Shown here piece by piece: positions 34,156-41,976 of a DNA stretch of 64,000 nt (within the stretch, counting starts at the first letter, position 1; each line of letters opens with the position of its first letter). Position numbers and translations under genes: made by a program. The stretch is from CAVPTL01 sp963727235. Lineage in GTDB: Bacteria > Actinomycetota > Thermoleophilia > Gaiellales > JAICJC01. Below the pieces are notes generated by a model that had not been told where the DNA came from, did no database searches, and saw only the letters and a list, made by a program, of their open reading frames with translations. Where the stretch lies: NCBI GenBank assembly GCA_963727235.1, contig CAVSFZ010000020.1:194386-258385 (forward strand). Direction: 5' to 3'.

Positions 34156-35442
34156 ATGACCCCCCCGAAGGCCCCCACACACACCCGCTTCCGCGAACGC
34201 GGCCAGACCCTGCCGCTGATCGCCGTGATGATGCTCACGCTGCTCTGCTTCCTGGGCCTGGTGATCGACGTCGGCAACGCCTATCGGGTGCGAGACGCGC
34301 TGCAGGCCTCCGCCGATGCTGCCGCTGCCGCCGGCGCCGGCACCCTGACGATGACCTACCCGGCCAGCTCGGCGAACGCGGTGGCCGCCGCCAAGGGCTA
34401 CACCTCGGCCACCGGCGGCAAGAACCTGATCAAGGGCGTGCCCGCGGCCGGCGTCGTGCAGACGGTCACCACCAGCTGCGTCCAGTCCACATCCGCGGTT
34501 CCCTGCACCACGGCCAACACGGTGACTGTGACGGAGACCGCCAGCGTGCCGACCTACTTCCTGTCGCTGCTGGGCTTCAACACCCTCACCATGAGCGCCA
34601 CCGCCCAGGCCTGCTCACCGTGCAACGAGCTGCCGCTGGACATCGAGCTGGTGATCGACCGCACCGGCTCCATGGCGGACAACAACAAGATGACCAACAT
34701 GCGTAGCGGACTTTTGAACGGCTTCCTGCCGGGGCTCGACGCCACCAACGACAACGTCGGCCTGACGGTGCTGCCACCTGACGTCAACGGCACCACCGAT
34801 GTGTGTCTGGCGGCAGATAACAGCAACTACGACAGCACCACCCCGACCTACACAGTGGTGCCGCTGAACGACGACTACATGAGTTCTCCGGGCACGCTGG
34901 ACACCACATCCACGCTGGTCAAGGACATCAAGTGCCTCAAGCCGGGCGGCGCCACCGACTACGCGGATGCGCTCGAGGCCGGCTACGCAGCGCTGCAGGC
35001 GCAGGGCCGGCCCGGTGTCCAGAAAGTGATCGTGCTGCTCTCTGACGGTGCAGCGAACATCGGCCAGAACTGTCAGGACGTGGTCACGACAACCGGCAGC
35101 GGCCGAAACAGGCACACGGTCACGACCAAGGATCCCGACGTGCACTGCATGCAGCCGTGCCAGACGGCGGTGAACGACGCCAACTCCTACTCTGCCGCCG
35201 GCGTGCTGGTGTACTCGATCCTCTACGGCGACCAATCCAACGCTCCGTACTGTCAGGACTACGACGGCGACAACGAGTCCCCGCAGATCACCCCGCAGAC
35301 CGCAATGGAGAACATCGCGGGGATCAACAAAGTCACCGGCGACTCGATGTTCTTCGAGGAACCTCAACCCACCGATCTCACCGGCATCTTCCAGCAGATC
35401 TCGGCCGATATGGCCGCCGGCACCAGCCGCATCACCGGCTAG
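34156..35442 (+). CDS. TadG-like protein with von Willebrand A domain (copy 1)
   Basis: 428 residues from ATG 34156 (GGGAGG upstream; GTG 34114 is possible). Residues about 15-60 are the Tad N-terminal segment: GQTLPLIAVMMLTLLCFLGL helix, then DVGNAYRVRDALQASADAAA. Residues about 165-420 are a von Willebrand A domain whose MIDAS starts LDIELVIDRTGSMADNN (D-x-T-G-S), with VIVLLSDGAANIG later. A Cys-rich loop (VHCMQPCQTAVNDA, APYCQDYDGD) interrupts it. Tad-type segments are processed and assembled with Flp pili, but no tad ATPase or secretin genes are in the window. A paralogue lies at 37.3 kb. Confidence 0.85.
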   Translation: MTPPKAPTHTRFRERGQTLPLIAVMMLTLLCFLGLVIDVGNAYRVRDALQASADAAAAAGAGTLTMTYPASSANAVAAAKGYTSATGGKNLIKGVPAAGVVQTVTTSCVQSTSAVPCTTANTVTVTETASVPTYFLSLLGFNTLTMSATAQACSPCNELPLDIELVIDRTGSMADNNKMTNMRSGLLNGFLPGLDATNDNVGLTVLPPDVNGTTDVCLAADNSNYDSTTPTYTVVPLNDDYMSSPGTLDTTSTLVKDIKCLKPGGATDYADALEAGYAALQAQGRPGVQKVIVLLSDGAANIGQNCQDVVTTTGSGRNRHTVTTKDPDVHCMQPCQTAVNDANSYSAAGVLVYSILYGDQSNAPYCQDYDGDNESPQITPQTAMENIAGINKVTGDSMFFEEPQPTDLTGIFQQISADMAAGTSRITG

Positions 35443-35500
35443 TAACCTTTACTAGCTGCGTTCGTTGTGGGCAGCGTCGCATCGGATCTGGAGGGTTACT

Positions 35501-36691
35501 GTGAAGGCACTTGGCGTGCTGCGCGTGTTCGGGCCGCTGGCACTGGCGGCTGTCGTGGTTTCGGCGGGGGCATCGGCGGCAAGTGCCAAGGCGGCGACGC
35601 CCGCCCAGGTGCGTGCGACCCGGGGCGCGTTTCGCCTGTTCGCAAGGACGCTCCCGCCCGGGATCACCACGTCGATTCTGCCTCAGGCAATCGCCTCGGC
35701 GGCCTCCTCGCAGACCGCACTTCAGCTGTTCACCAACCCGGTGGCGGTGAAAACGCACGGCGTCACCTATCACATGTCACTCGGTGCCTTCGGCCAGGAG
35801 AACGCGTTCGGCCAGCCGCCGCAGATGGAGGTCGGCCTGAGCCGAGTGGTGAGGTCGAAGGGCCGCCCCACCGCTGAACAGGACCACCTGTACGGGTACT
35901 CGGCTTCGGGGATGACGCTGAGCGCGAACTCCGACCTCAGCCGCCTGCACCTCGATACCGGCAACCTGTTCTCGCCCACGGCGGTGAACACCCGGTTCAC
36001 CCAGTTCTCGAAGGCGAGCTATCCCTGCCGCCTGATCGGCGGCGGTCGCGGGGCGGCCATCCAGGCCAACGGCACGCTCAGCTCGAACCCCTTCCGGATC
36101 GCCACCGGCACCTCGCCCTTCTTCGGCACCATCACCACGGCGCCCAAGACGGCCACGGCGTTTTCGGACCCCGGCTGCAGCTTCATCGGCGGCGGCGGAG
36201 GGCAGATTATCTTCGGCGGGCCGGAGCCGCTCCAGACCTGTCAGGGCCGTGAATCGATCCAGGCCGGGTCGCTGTTCGGCAGCTCGGCGTGGGTGATGTC
36301 GGTGGGCTTCGAGGGCGGCAAGTCGCTGGTGCTCGCCACCCACGGCAGCAGCAGCCAGACCGAGGCGGTCGATCACATCGCGGTGGCGCTCCAGCCGGGA
36401 TCCGGCCTGCAGCGCGCAGCCGTGTCCACTCGCGGCGCCACGGCGCGGATCAACACCACCGGCAACCCGATGTTCAGCGGAGACGCGGTGTTCTTCTCAC
36501 ACCACGCGCCGCGCGTCTCGGGCGTTCATGGGTGCGTGTGGGAGCGCCACGTGCACCACTATCGCGGCTACCGCTACGGCGGTGGGATGAGCCCGGTGGC
36601 CTCCCAGCCGTTGACGGCGCTGTTCGATACCGGCAGCTTCCCCTACCACGGCCGAGCCGCAACCCTCACCGTGCGCAAGTACCTGAACTAG
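35501..36691 (+). CDS. Secreted hypothetical protein between two TadG-like genes
   Basis: 396 residues from GTG 35501, GGAGGG upstream. Signal peptide (FGPLALAAVVVSAGASAASA). The mature protein is Gly/Ser-rich with beta character and no recognisable domain. A C-terminal cluster GCVWERHVHHYRGYRYGG is rich in His/Tyr/Arg and could bind metal or polyanion. Three Cys are visible (YPCRLIGG, DPGCSFIG, QTCQGRE) plus GCVW. Its place between two von Willebrand proteins suggests a surface partner (inference). It ends 3 bases before palindrome copy 4. Confidence 0.6.
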   Translation: MKALGVLRVFGPLALAAVVVSAGASAASAKAATPAQVRATRGAFRLFARTLPPGITTSILPQAIASAASSQTALQLFTNPVAVKTHGVTYHMSLGAFGQENAFGQPPQMEVGLSRVVRSKGRPTAEQDHLYGYSASGMTLSANSDLSRLHLDTGNLFSPTAVNTRFTQFSKASYPCRLIGGGRGAAIQANGTLSSNPFRIATGTSPFFGTITTAPKTATAFSDPGCSFIGGGGGQIIFGGPEPLQTCQGRESIQAGSLFGSSAWVMSVGFEGGKSLVLATHGSSSQTEAVDHIAVALQPGSGLQRAAVSTRGATARINTTGNPMFSGDAVFFSHHAPRVSGVHGCVWERHVHHYRGYRYGGGMSPVASQPLTALFDTGSFPYHGRAATLTVRKYLN

Positions 36692-36694
36692 AGG

Positions 36695-36727
36695 GTGAAT
36701 AATTGGTGCCTGGCACCAATTATTCAC
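36695..36727. repeat. 31-33-base palindromic repeat, copy 4 (convergent; AATTGG variant)
   Basis: Left arm GTGAATAATTGGTGCC, central T, exact reverse complement. The inner stem differs from the common AAAAGG form by two bases that are changed in both arms. The minus-strand TPR-like gene ends at a TAA inside it; the plus-strand gene ends 3 bases before it. Confidence 0.92.
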
Positions 36728-37107
36728 GTGGGAGCGTTGAGAGGTCGCGCTCGAGCTGCTGCTTGTCCTGAGCGTCGGCGACGGCCTCAGCCAGCTCGCC
36801 TGCCGTCCGGCGATGACGGGCGGCCCTGCCGTCGTCGCCGACCAGCGCATGCGCGCGGGCGAGCGCCTCGTGGGCGTACGGAGCATCCCAGTCGTCGAGC
36901 TGATCGGGGTGTGCGGTGCAGATCTCGAGGCAGCGCTGGGCGTGATGCAGTGCGGGCTCGCCACGCCCCAAGAGCACGTACACGCGAGAGCACAGCCACT
37001 CTGTCACGCGGGGAGAGCTCCATCAGCTCCCACACATAGTTGTAGAGCGCCCCGGCCAGCGAGCGCTCGGTGTCAGGATCGAGTTGCAGAGAGGGAATTG
37101 GCGGCAC
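36720..37107 (-). pseudogene. TPR-like hypothetical protein, frameshifted and apparently internally shortened
   Basis: Two frames join near 37010-37013, where a GGGG run has one base too many; removing one gives PPIPSLQLDPDTERSLAGAL ... ELMELS followed by RVTEWLCSRVYVLLGRGEP and ALHHAQRCLEICTAHPDQ. The second half is the TPR-like core of a common actinobacterial family. From memory, that family has about 25 more residues between the ELMELSPR helix and the CSRVY helix, so an in-frame loss is also likely. The stop codon is inside palindrome copy 4. Non-functional or misassembled; no activity known for the family. Confidence 0.6.
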
Positions 37108-37256
37108 TCGCGGAGTATCCCCGATCGGCTCGAGCGTGTCACTTGGCCGATCTTTAGGGAAAGTTTACAAACGCTCATTCGGGGGATGGACCCGCCTCGC
37201 CCGCTGTCGATACAGAAACGGTGGACTCCCCCTCCCCTGACCCCCGGGGCTCACTC

Positions 37257-38514
37257 ATGAGCTCCCTGCGCTCCCGACTGCGCAACAGCGAAGCCGGACA
37301 GGTTTTGCCGCTGATCGCTGTGTTCATGTTGGTGGTGCTGGCATTTGCGGGCTTGGTGATCGATGTCGGCAACGTGTACCGCGTCCAGCAGGCCCTGCAG
37401 GCGTCCACCGACGCCGCGGCCGCCGCCGGCGCCGGGCAGCTGACGCTGCAGTACCCGCCGAACACCGCAGCCGCAATCAATCAGGCCAAGAACTTCTCGT
37501 CCGGGACCGCCGGGCGCAACGCGATCACCGGCGTTCCCAACTCGGGCGTCAATGTCACCGTCGGCACCAGCTGCGTGGGATCCAACTCGAACCTCCCGTG
37601 CAATAACGCCAACACTGTGACCGTCACCCAAAACGCCTCGGTGCCCACCTTCTTCCTGCGCGTGCTCGGGTTCAACACCATCGACGTGTCTGCCACCGCC
37701 AAGGCATGTTCGCCGTGCAACTCGGTGCCGCTGGACATCCAGCTGGTCGTCGACCGCACCGGATCAATGTCCGCAAACGGCGGCTCCACCAACGGCCAGA
37801 ACAAGTGGCAGAACCTTCAGGACGGCCTGCTCAACGGCTTCCTGCCCGGCCTCGACTCCGGTCTCGACTACGTCGGCCTGACCACGCTGCCGCCTGACAT
37901 CCACGGCACCAACGACGTGTGCCAGGCGGCCGCCAGCAGCAACTACGACAGCACCACACCGACCTACACCGTGGTGCCGCTGTCCAACACCTACATGGAC
38001 AGCTCCGGCAACCTGATCGCAAGCTCACCGCTGGTGTCCGACATCAACTGCATGCGGCCGGGTGGCGCGACCGATTACGCAGACGCCATGGAGGCCGCCT
38101 ACAACGAGCTGCAGGCACACGGCCGCGGCGTGCAGAAGATCATCGTGCTGCTGTCCGACGGCGCCGCCAACAACGGCCAGAACTGCGTCACCACAACCGT
38201 CAACGGAAGACAGGTCAAAGACACTGACCCGCACTGCATGCAGCCGTGCCAGTCGGCCGTCAACGACGCCGCCACGTACAAGGCCCAGGGCATCCTGATC
38301 TACACGATCCTGTACGGCGACCAGTCCAGCGGCCCTCCCTGCCAGGACTACACCGGCGACAAACGAAGCGCCGTTCCAGCAGCCTTGGACGGCCATGCAG
38401 GCCATCGCCAGCCCCAACAACTACTACCCCGATCCAAACCCGGACAACCTGACTGCGATCTTCCAGCAGATTGCCTCGGACATGGCAGCCGGCACCAGCC
38501 GCATCGTCAGCTAA
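37257..38514 (+). CDS. TadG-like protein with von Willebrand A domain (copy 2; late frameshift as sequenced)
   Basis: Paralogue of the 34.2-kb gene. Tad helix GQVLPLIAVFMLVVLAFAGL, then DVGNVYRVQQALQASTDAAA. The von Willebrand domain has LDIQLVVDRTGSMS and SNYDSTTPTYTVVPL. At 38360-38363 an extra A in AAA breaks the frame: with AA the sequence reads GDNEAPFQQPWTAMQ and ends IASDMAAGTSRIVS, as in copy 1. As written, translation runs on to 38798, antisense to the next gene. The corrected protein has about 418 residues; ATG 37257 or GTG 37221 may start it. Corrected stop TAA overlaps the convergent stop (CTAA). Confidence 0.8.
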
Positions 38515-39707
38515 CCGGCGATCGCCTTCCAGGCCCGCACCCACGCGGGGTAGCCGACGCACTCGGGCTTACCGTTGTCACAGGTCGTCAGCGGCGCCTT
38601 GGCAAATCTCACGCTGCCCAGGTACGCCGGCTCGGTTCCCGGCTGTGCGCAGTAGCCGGCCGGCGCTCGCGCGAGCGCGGCGCAGGCGGCCGGGTTGGCC
38701 GGTGCCGACGCGGTCGAGCGGGCCACCGCAGCCTGCACGACCGGGGTGGCGGTGTAGGCCATCCACTTGAGCATGCAGTCGGGATGCGGTGCGTCTGAGC
38801 TCATCATCCACGACTCGATCCAGCCGGTCACGCCCTCGTCGGGGATCACCATCGCGACCGGCTCCCCGGCGGCCTCGAGCGAGACGTACGGCTCCTCCCC
38901 GGCCTGCCCCAGCACCACCTCCCCGCTTGCGAAGTCCCGTGCCAGGGCAGCGCTCGATGACCAGTAGCCGGCGATCTGGGCACGCTGCTGCCGGAGCACC
39001 TGCACCGCCGCGTCGAACTGCGGCTGGGTCAGCTCGTAGGGGTCGCTGATACCCAGCGACGGCTGGGCCGACTCGAGGTAAAGCGCCGCATCGGCGATGT
39101 ACATCGGCGTGTCGGGAGCCGTCACCCTGCCCGGGTAGCTGACGCCGTCGAAGACCACGTCCCAGCTCTGTGGCGCGGGCGTCACCAGATCAGTTCGGTA
39201 CATCAGCGGATTGGCGCCCCACAGGTAGGACACGCCGTAGTGGACCCCGTCCAACGTGTTGGCCTGGGGGGATTGCAGCTTGGTGCTGAGGTCATCGAAG
39301 TCGGGGATCAGCGACGTGTCGATGGGGGCGACGTCGTGGCTTGCGATCAGCCGGCCCGAGACCTCGCTGGGGGCGACAACCCCGTCATACCCGCCGGTTC
39401 GGACCATCTCCAGCATCTCTCGAGACGAGGCTGGAGTGGTGACCTGCACGTCACATCCGGTCGCGGCCCGGAACGGCGCCGCCACACCGGCGGGGACGTA
39501 CTCGCCGGGGCCGACCAGATCGAGCTCGTGCTCGGTCGCTCCGATGCGGGTGCGCATGGGCACGCCGTTGCCACCATCGGGCAGCGTCTCGCCCGTGGGC
39601 AGGCCGTCGCCGGTGCTGGTCGCACTCGATCCTCCACAGCCTGCCGCGGCCACGAGCGCCAACAAGCACGCGCACACGCTGACCGCCAGTCCTCGTCCCA
39701 TCCACAA
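38511..39707 (-). CDS. ABC transporter substrate-binding lipoprotein (PotD-like)
   Basis: 398 residues (ATG 39707 or 39701). Lipoprotein signal with lipobox VAAAGC. The mature part begins ELDLVGPGEYVPAGVAAPF, as in polyamine-type binding proteins (PotD/PotF, COG0687), and continues with MVRTGGYDGVVAPSEVSGRL and GVSYLWGANPLMYRTD, both characteristic. The late segment MLKWMAYTATPVVQAAVA is also family-like. No permease or ATPase genes are adjacent, so it is an orphan that may pair with a transporter elsewhere. The stop overlaps the convergent TadG-like gene. Confidence 0.85.
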   Translation of the reverse strand: MWMGRGLAVSVCACLLALVAAAGCGGSSATSTGDGLPTGETLPDGGNGVPMRTRIGATEHELDLVGPGEYVPAGVAAPFRAATGCDVQVTTPASSREMLEMVRTGGYDGVVAPSEVSGRLIASHDVAPIDTSLIPDFDDLSTKLQSPQANTLDGVHYGVSYLWGANPLMYRTDLVTPAPQSWDVVFDGVSYPGRVTAPDTPMYIADAALYLESAQPSLGISDPYELTQPQFDAAVQVLRQQRAQIAGYWSSSAALARDFASGEVVLGQAGEEPYVSLEAAGEPVAMVIPDEGVTGWIESWMMSSDAPHPDCMLKWMAYTATPVVQAAVARSTASAPANPAACAALARAPAGYCAQPGTEPAYLGSVRFAKAPLTTCDNGKPECVGYPAWVRAWKAIAG

Positions 39708-39788
39708 CCGCTTGATGCCAATACCCCTCTGTTGGAACTCGCCAATCTTCTCATCGCTTGCTCATGCGGCGTGCGTACCCTGACTCGC

Positions 39789-40034
39789 ATGAGCGCACCC
39801 AAGACATTCCGGCTGGTGATGGATCCCGTCACCGGCGTGATCGCAACTCCCGATATCCAGCGTCAGGCGAAGTGCGATGCAGGCGTTGCCTGGCGGTTCC
39901 CGCTGGGCGCCATGATCGCCACGGTCACCAGCGGCATGGGCATCTTCACGCTGTCCGACGAGCAGGTGGACGAGCTGGTGCGAACCGCTCGCGAGAAGAC
40001 CGGCTCGATCGCCGCTCTCGCCTCCCTGAACTAG
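39789..40034 (+). CDS. Hypothetical small protein (81 aa)
   Basis: 81 residues from ATG 39789 (MSAPKTFRLVMDPVTGVIAT). Contains GVAWRFPLGAMIATVTSG and LSDEQVDELVRTAREKTGS; no signal, no clear membrane helix, one Cys. It begins on the opposite strand from the binding-lipoprotein gene with an 81-base gap. Coding composition supports it; no family recognised. Confidence 0.5.
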   Translation: MSAPKTFRLVMDPVTGVIATPDIQRQAKCDAGVAWRFPLGAMIATVTSGMGIFTLSDEQVDELVRTAREKTGSIAALASLN

Positions 40035-40056
40035 CGGAGTGAGGTAACGTGGCGGC

Positions 40057-40359
40057 ATGAGCCAGCCGCCACCTCCGCCTGCCTACGGCGCTCCGCAGCC
40101 GCAGGGCCCGCCTCCGCCGCCCGAGTCACGCGGCTGGTCAGGCGCCCAGATCGCCCTTGCCATCTCGACCGCGCTGGTGGCATTGCTGGTGGGAGTCCTG
40201 ATCGGGATGAACGTGGGCGGCAGCGACAGCAGCAGCAACAAGACCGAGACCGTCAGGGTCTCTCACGAGACCACAGTGTCGGGTGCCACGGTCACGGAAA
40301 CCCAGACTCAGACCGAGACTGAAACCGAGACCACCACCGTCACAGCGCCGACCACGTAG
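40057..40359 (+). CDS. Pro-rich, single-helix membrane protein with Thr/Glu tail (100 aa)
   Basis: 100 residues. A proline-rich cytoplasmic N-terminus (PPPPPAYGAPQPQGPPPPP), one transmembrane helix (about 30-52, ALAISTALVALLVGVLIGM), then a low-complexity exported tail of Thr/Glu/Gln repeats (VTETQTQTETETETTTV). Such proteins often act as wall-spanning spacers. It starts 22 bases after the small hypothetical gene. Stop TAG (40357-40359) overlaps the first base of palindrome copy 5. Confidence 0.65.
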   Translation: MSQPPPPPAYGAPQPQGPPPPPESRGWSGAQIALAISTALVALLVGVLIGMNVGGSDSSSNKTETVRVSHETTVSGATVTETQTQTETETETTTVTAPTT

Positions 40360-40391
40360 TGAATAAAAGGTGCCTGGCACCTTTTATTCAC
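40359..40391. repeat. 31-33-base palindromic repeat, copy 5 (convergent; touches both stops)
   Basis: Common AAAAGG form, central T, exact symmetry. The plus-strand gene's TAG overlaps its first base; the minus-strand ligase gene ends at TAA 40384-40386 inside it. Confidence 0.93.
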
Positions 40392-41976
40392 TCGCCGACC
40401 GCTCGCGCTCTCGCTCGACCAGCACCCGCCGCAGCAGCTTGCCCGACGGCGACTTGGGGATCTCGTCGATGAACTCGAGCGCGCGCACCCGCTCGTGCGG
40501 GGCGACCTGCCCGGCGACGAAGGTGATCAGCTCGTCCTCACCGACGGCCTCCCTCGACACCACGTAGGCCTTGGGGATCTCTCCGCACTCCTCGTCGGCA
40601 ACCGGCACGACACAGGCGTCGGCCACCGCCGGGTGGGTCAGGAGCACCGCCTCCAGCATCGCCGGCGGCACCTGATAGCCGTTGAACTTGATCAGCTCCT
40701 TGAGCCGGTCGACGATCCTCCAGCCGCCGTCCTCGGTGAACACGGCGATGTCGCCGGTGCGCAGCCAGCCGTCCTCATCCAGCGTGTGGGCGGTGGCCTG
40801 ATCGTCGTTGAGGTAGCCGAGCATCACCTGCGGGCCGCGCACCCACACCTCACCCGGAGCGCCGGGCTCGGCATCGCGACCGGTCTCGACGTCCACCAGG
40901 CGGGCCTGCGTGTTGGGCAGCAGCTTCCCGATCGCGCCCGGGTTGAGCGGATCGCTGAGCGGCGTGCAGTGCGTCACCGGGCTGGCCTCGGTGAGGCCGT
41001 AGCCCTGCTGCACACGGGTCGAGATGCGCTCCGAGCAGAGCGTCTCGATCGCGGAGTCAAGCGGTGCGGCGCCGCACATGATCATCTCCAGGGAGGAGCT
41101 GTCGAAGCCGTCGACGGCCGGGTGCTTGGCCAGCGCAACCACGATCGGAGGCACGACGTAGGCCTTGGTCACACGGTGATCCTCGATCAGGCGCAGGAAC
41201 TGGCCCAGATCGAATCGCGGCAGGGTCACGATCGTCGCGCCCGCCAGCAGACCGGCATTCATCACCACGGTCTGGCCGTAGATGTGAAAGAACGGCAGCA
41301 CCCCGGCGATCACGTCGCGGTCGTCCATCGGCAGCTGCACACCCATCTGGAGCAGGTTGGCGACCATGTTGCGATGGCTCAGCATCACGCCTTTGGCCAA
41401 TCCGGTGGTACCGCTCGAGTAGGGCAGCGACACCAGCGCAGTGGCAGGGTCGAGCGTCGGCTCGACCAGGTCGGAGGCCTCGCCCAGCATGCGCACGTAC
41501 GAGGGGGCTCCGTCGCTGTCTGCCGGGTCGAGCGTGAACACGGCCTCGACTCCGGCGGCGGCGGCCGCGGGCAGCGCCCGGTCGAGCATCGCGCCGGTGG
41601 TGAACAGGAAGCGGGCGCCCGAGTTGCGAAGCTGAAGCGCCAGCTCGCGCTCGGTGTACAACCCGTTGACGGTGGTGCTGGTACCCCCGGCCAGCGCAAC
41701 TCCGAAGTATGCGATCGGATACTCGGGCACGTTGGGCGCAAAGATCCCCACCACCTGCCCCGGCTCCAGCCCCAGCCCCTGGAGACCGGCGGCCGTCCGG
41801 CGGATCAGCACATCCAGCTCGGCATAGGTGAGCGTGTGCCCCGAGGTCGCGTCCACCAGCGCCGGCTTGTCGCCGCGGGCGGCGAGGTCGGCCAGCACCA
41901 GCGCATGCAGGGTCACGTCGGGGATCTCGATCGGTGGCTGAGGGCTGTCGTAGATCACTGGCTCGTCTTTCGTCAC
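40384..41976 (-). CDS. Acyl-CoA synthetase (AMP-binding; 4-coumarate/long-chain type)
   Basis: 530 residues, GTG start overlapping the... upstream coupling: its first codon overlaps the stop of the acyl-CoA dehydrogenase gene. Activates carboxylic acids to CoA thioesters using ATP. ANL motifs: SLPYSSGTTGLAKGVMLSHR, GYGLTEASPVTH, GWLRTGDIAVFTEDGGWRIV, RLKELIKFNGYQVPPAMLE and the terminal Lys in PKSPSGKLLRR. The FNGYQVPPAMLE hinge matches the 4-coumarate-CoA ligase/medium-long acyl branch. Last gene of the beta-oxidation operon, so it probably activates the fatty acid. Its stop codon is in palindrome copy 5. Confidence 0.92.
   Translation of the reverse strand: MTKDEPVIYDSPQPPIEIPDVTLHALVLADLAARGDKPALVDATSGHTLTYAELDVLIRRTAAGLQGLGLEPGQVVGIFAPNVPEYPIAYFGVALAGGTSTTVNGLYTERELALQLRNSGARFLFTTGAMLDRALPAAAAAGVEAVFTLDPADSDGAPSYVRMLGEASDLVEPTLDPATALVSLPYSSGTTGLAKGVMLSHRNMVANLLQMGVQLPMDDRDVIAGVLPFFHIYGQTVVMNAGLLAGATIVTLPRFDLGQFLRLIEDHRVTKAYVVPPIVVALAKHPAVDGFDSSSLEMIMCGAAPLDSAIETLCSERISTRVQQGYGLTEASPVTHCTPLSDPLNPGAIGKLLPNTQARLVDVETGRDAEPGAPGEVWVRGPQVMLGYLNDDQATAHTLDEDGWLRTGDIAVFTEDGGWRIVDRLKELIKFNGYQVPPAMLEAVLLTHPAVADACVVPVADEECGEIPKAYVVSREAVGEDELITFVAGQVAPHERVRALEFIDEIPKSPSGKLLRRVLVERERERSASE

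Noticed and set aside
38515..38798. The C-terminal extension of the second TadG-like frame.
   Set aside because: It is antisense to the ABC binding-protein gene and replaces the ending conserved with the paralogue; explained by one extra A.
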